Part shown: positions 60,842-64,000 of the stretch, piece after piece | How positions within the stretch are numbered: position 1 is the stretch's first letter | How the letters are laid out: each line of letters begins with the position of its first letter | DNA from: Humisphaera borealis | GTDB taxonomy: Bacteria > Planctomycetota > Phycisphaerae > Tepidisphaerales > Tepidisphaeraceae | Direction: 5' to 3' | Assembly (NCBI RefSeq): GCF_015169395.1 | Contig: NZ_CP063458.1 | Coordinates: 4,154,001-4,218,000, forward strand | DNA length: 64,000 nt | Made by a program: the position numbers and the translations under genes | Notes under the pieces: generated by a model | What the model saw: only the letters and a program-made list of their open reading frames with translations | Databases searched by the model: none | Told to the model about the DNA's origin: nothing

Positions 60842-62266
60842 TTACTTTCTCTCTGCTTTCAAAAGGTCCAGCGCTGCTGCCGTCATCGCCGTGACGCCGG
60901 TTTCGAGCGTCGGCCGGCTGTCGGGCAGGTACTTCGACGAATGCAGCGATGGCAACGCCGCGCCCTGTTCCCGGGCGGCCTTCATCTTCGCCGGCGGCAC
61001 GCTGCCCAGACGGAACATGAAGATCGGGATTTTCGGCTCGGCCTTCCCGTAGCGGGCGAAATCTTCGCCGCCCATCGTCGGCTCCCGTTCGACGACATTG
61101 TCTTCGCCGAACGTCCTGACGAATACGCCCTTCACCTGCTGGACCAGTTCCGGAGAATTATAGAGCGCGGGTGTGAACTCGTCTTTGAGCGTGACGACCG
61201 GTTCCAGTTCCTTCGGGACGCCGGCGGCGATCGCGATGCCCTTGCTGATGCGCTCGACTGCCGCCAGCACCTTGGCGCGGACGTCGTCCTTGTAGGTGCG
61301 AATCGTCAACTGCAGCGTGACGCTGTCGGGAATGATGTTGTGCTTGGTTCCGCCCTGGATCGAGCCTACCGTGACGACCACGGGTTCCCGCGGGTGGACT
61401 TCACGGCTGCGAATGGTCTGCAGGGCCAGCACGATCTGGGCGGCGATGACGACGGGGTCCTTCGTGGATTGTGGTTGTGCGCCGTGCCCGCCTACGCCGC
61501 GGACCACGATGTCGACCGAATCGACATTCGCGGTCGAAAACCCCGCGACCCAGCCGACTTTGCCTGCCTCCAGTTCGGCGTCTACGTGAAGTGCCAGGCC
61601 GATATCGGGCCGAGGGAATCGTGTGTACAGGCCATCCGACAGCATCGCGGCGGCGCCGTGGCCGATTTCCTCGGCGGGCTGGCCGATCAGCACGAGCGTG
61701 CCCGACCACCTGTCTTTGGTCGCAACCAGTGCCTTGGCCGTGCCGACGAGCACAGTCATGTGAATGTCGTGTCCGCAGGCGTGCATGACTGGGACGGTGC
61801 GCCCCTGCGGATCTTTCTCGGTGACGGTGCTTGCATATGCTGCCTTGGATTCTTCGCGCACGGGCAGCGCGTCGAGATCAGCGCGGATCAGGAGTGTCTT
61901 CCCCGGACCGTTTTTGAGCACCGCTACAACGCCGTGTCCACCGACGCCAGTCGTCACTTCGAAGCCCGTGCCTTTCAAGTTCTCTGCCAGTCTGTGAGCG
62001 GTCTCTTTTTCGTGAAGCGAAAGCTCGGGGCTGGCATGAAAGGACTGGTACAGTTTCTCAAGCGCAGGTGTCTCTCGGTCGACGATAGGTCGGAGCAACT
62101 CGGCCGCCGCGACAGGCTCGACGGGTTTCCGTGTCGGCGCGGCAGAATCGGCAAAAACCTCCGATCCTCCCAGAAGCACCGTCGTAATAACTGAGCCAGG
62201 CAGCCATGCGGCACACCAACGCAGAATGCCTCGGCCGCAGACACATTTCGAATAACGAGTGTTCAT
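60842..62266 (-). CDS. Exported M20-family amidohydrolase/peptidase
   Basis: A 474-residue metallohydrolase of the M20D type (hippurate hydrolase/aminoacylase-like). Seen: an N-terminal signal-like hydrophobic segment (GSVITTVLLGGSEVFADS), metal motifs LLIRADLDALPV and MHACGHDIHMTVLVGTAKAL, QPAEEIGHGAAAMLSDGL with the catalytic Glu, VGGHGAQPQSTKDPVVIAAQ, and EPTMGGEDFARYGKAEPKIP with the last metal His/Glu region. It should cleave N-acyl amino acids or amides in the periplasm. It converges with nadB. Confidence 0.93.
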   Translation of the reverse strand: MNTRYSKCVCGRGILRWCAAWLPGSVITTVLLGGSEVFADSAAPTRKPVEPVAAAELLRPIVDRETPALEKLYQSFHASPELSLHEKETAHRLAENLKGTGFEVTTGVGGHGVVAVLKNGPGKTLLIRADLDALPVREESKAAYASTVTEKDPQGRTVPVMHACGHDIHMTVLVGTAKALVATKDRWSGTLVLIGQPAEEIGHGAAAMLSDGLYTRFPRPDIGLALHVDAELEAGKVGWVAGFSTANVDSVDIVVRGVGGHGAQPQSTKDPVVIAAQIVLALQTIRSREVHPREPVVVTVGSIQGGTKHNIIPDSVTLQLTIRTYKDDVRAKVLAAVERISKGIAIAAGVPKELEPVVTLKDEFTPALYNSPELVQQVKGVFVRTFGEDNVVEREPTMGGEDFARYGKAEPKIPIFMFRLGSVPPAKMKAAREQGAALPSLHSSKYLPDSRPTLETGVTAMTAAALDLLKAERK

Positions 62267-62520
62267 AGCGTTGCTCCGTCAAAGCGTGGATTTCAGCCGA
62301 GGCCGCGGAAGTCTAAACTTTTTCTTGTTTTGCAGGTCGATCTTGCGTGTTTTCCATAGTTGAGCACGGTAACTAGATCACTAAGCGACACTTTCGACCT
62401 TCCTGGTCGGGGAGTTTGTTGGCCCTGTTCTTTTCGGTAACGGACGCCGTGGCTGTTGTAGGGCCCGGCGGGCGATCCGTTCCTTTCGACGTACGGTCCA
62501 CATTCAGACAGGTGATGTTC

Positions 62521-64000
62521 ATGCCGCGTTTGTATTCTGCGGTCCTGCGCCATTTCCCAGCCCTGAGCCTTCGAAACCATCGCGTTCACCGCGCTGTCAT
62601 CGATACGCTCGAAAGCCGTTCGCTGATGTCCGTTTCATTGGACGCCAGCGGCTTTACGGTCGTTACGCCCGGCGTTTTAGACCGGGTCGTTTACGTCAGT
62701 TCATCCAGCGGCGACGACTCAAACTTCGGCTATTCCGCAGTGGCACCTGTCCGGACGATCGGCCAAGCCAAGTCGATGCTCCGCTCCGGGTACGGCGACC
62801 AGATGCTGCTCAAGCGGGGTGACACGTTTTACGAGCCTCTGGGCACCTGGGTCAAAGGAGGCCGCAGCGCCGGCGAACCAATGGTCATCGGTACCTACGG
62901 CGTCGGCAATCGTCCGGTGCTGGCCACGGGTATCGCCAATGCACTGACGACCGGCACCAGCTCCGTAAAAACGGTCAACCACCTGGTTATCCAGGGCCTT
63001 AAGTTCTGGGCAAATCAGCGAGACCCTTCCGGTGGCGGCTTCACCGGCACGGCCGGGAACGAGGGGCTGCGGCTGTTGTCCGGCACCAACGACCTGCTGC
63101 TCGAGGACGTCGAAGTTGACAGTTACACCACGAACATCACGGCGGCGGGTTTCATCGGGCCGGCAAGCAACATTCGCATTCGCCGAAGCATCATCACCGA
63201 TGCCTACAACACCTCGGGTAACTCGCAGGGGCTGTATATCGAGAATGTCAGCGGATTCACGCTCGAAGACAACGTGATCGACCACAACGGGTGGAACGAC
63301 GCCGTCAGCGGCGGCGGCCGGACCCAGTTCAACCACAACGTCTACATCAAAGAGTCGGTCGGGGGTTTCGTCGCCCGTGGCAATCTGATCTCCAACGCCT
63401 CCAGCCACGGCCTGCAGGCAAGAGCCGGCGGGGTCATCGAGAACAACACGTTCCTCGACAACCCGCTGCACATGAGCTACGGCCTGGTCAACGGCGGGCC
63501 GGTGAAAGCAGGCGGCGTCACCGGACGCATCACCAACAACGTCTTCCAGGGCGGGGGAACCATCGGCTCGCTCGTGCGCGGTTGGGCACTGGACATGAGC
63601 AACGTCGCCTCGGCGACCGTCAGTGGCAATGTCTTCACCGACTCGCCCGCCGCCAGCGGAATGGCCATTTCGCTGAACGTCGTGTCCGGCGTGACAAACC
63701 TCGGCAGCGCGGTCGGGGTGAACAACCTGCTGGTCGAGAACAACGTCATCAACAACTGGACCAAGGGATTGCAGATCGCCGAGGGTCTTGTGGTCGGCGG
63801 CAGCGGGGCGACGGGGCTCAACAACTTCACGTTCCGCAATAACGACATCCAGAACTCGCAGAAGACGACGGTCATGCACGTCGGCGCCGATTTCTCGACC
63901 AGCGAGATCCACCTCTCTGGCAACCGATACCACAGCCCGGCCGGCACGGCGCTGGTCAACATCGGCGGTCCGTCCGCCAAATGGTATCAGTGGGCGCCGG
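62521..64000 (+). CDS. Right-handed beta-helix surface protein (3' end beyond window)
   Basis: At least 493 residues are visible, with no stop before the window edge. The N-terminus has VIDTLESRSLMSVS, the planctomycete LExRxLLS-type anchor/export motif that opens many large surface proteins. A parallel beta-helix follows, with repeated Asn ladders: LEDNVIDHNGWNDAVSGGG, FNHNVYIKESVGGFVARGNL, IENNTFLDNPLHMSYG, VENNVINNWTKGLQIA and FRNNDIQNSQKTTVMH. Such proteins are polysaccharide lyases, glycoside hydrolases or adhesins. The start may instead be the ATG two codons upstream. Confidence 0.88.
   Translation, partial: MPRLYSAVLRHFPALSLRNHRVHRAVIDTLESRSLMSVSLDASGFTVVTPGVLDRVVYVSSSSGDDSNFGYSAVAPVRTIGQAKSMLRSGYGDQMLLKRGDTFYEPLGTWVKGGRSAGEPMVIGTYGVGNRPVLATGIANALTTGTSSVKTVNHLVIQGLKFWANQRDPSGGGFTGTAGNEGLRLLSGTNDLLLEDVEVDSYTTNITAAGFIGPASNIRIRRSIITDAYNTSGNSQGLYIENVSGFTLEDNVIDHNGWNDAVSGGGRTQFNHNVYIKESVGGFVARGNLISNASSHGLQARAGGVIENNTFLDNPLHMSYGLVNGGPVKAGGVTGRITNNVFQGGGTIGSLVRGWALDMSNVASATVSGNVFTDSPAASGMAISLNVVSGVTNLGSAVGVNNLLVENNVINNWTKGLQIAEGLVVGGSGATGLNNFTFRNNDIQNSQKTTVMHVGADFSTSEIHLSGNRYHSPAGTALVNIGGPSAKWYQWAP

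Overview
The window is high-GC chromosomal DNA from a planctomycete, most likely of class Phycisphaerae (Tepidisphaera/Humisphaera-like). This assignment is inferred from family content, not from a marker gene. The pointers are two PEP-CTERM proteins, a TPR protein carrying two RNA-polymerase alpha-CTD modules, a membrane protein with the CxxCGYDLRG zinc ribbon, a pseudopilin-type secreted protein, many heme-c and beta-propeller secreted proteins, and a beta-helix protein with an LESRSLMS N-terminal motif.

Layout. 1-3.9 kb: RND efflux pump and MarR regulator, with three 19-bp tandem repeats between them. 3.9-10.6 kb: a mobile-element hotspot with two complete REP-associated (Y1) transposase units, a complete IS1111/IS110-family element, truncated copies of both, and the remains of an integron-type gene-cassette array. 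Two attC-like sites bound a roughly 500-bp cassette that encodes a small lipoprotein, and the IS sits at the same position in both sites. 10.6-21.5 kb: serA, plsY, thioredoxin, a lipoprotein, an acyl-CoA ligase, a sulfatase, two PEP-CTERM proteins (PhoX-like and cupredoxin), an isolated nuoB and a small lipoprotein. 21.6-24 kb: an RRM protein, then an IS110 element inserted in the arm of a MITE-like repeat. 24-42 kb: DegT aminotransferase, flavoprotein-type metallo-beta-lactamase, large catalase, SpoIID protein, TPR/alpha-CTD protein, secreted hydrolases, a five-heme cytochrome with a PA14 domain and its propeller neighbour, a methyltransferase and an inositol monophosphatase. 42-46.8 kb: ftsY, nusB, cysteine desulfurase and a secreted metalloprotease, all on the minus strand. 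46.8-51 kb: ECF sigma factor, putative anti-sigma and two secreted proteins. 51-62.3 kb: a small conserved protein with its own promoter and terminator, a response regulator, bpt, glyA, a HEAT lipoprotein, a pseudopilin, an isolated nuoC, nadB and an M20 amidohydrolase. The window ends inside a beta-helix surface protein.

Most notable results. (1) The 5' non-coding region of the IS110 element at 22.7-23.9 kb folds into a 5' hairpin, a target-binding loop and a donor-binding region, as known for IS110-family bridge RNAs. Its two target guides match both sides of the actual insertion site, including the CT core, and a third guide matches the element's own right end. (2) Two attC-like recombination sites share spacing, stem architecture and an unpaired base. 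Each carries a site-specific IS1111-type insertion, which indicates an integron cassette array without an integrase in view. (3) Several MITE- and REP-like families sit tightly against stop or start codons.

All calls come from reading the sequence. No database search, folding program or alignment was run, so percent identities and scores are not given.
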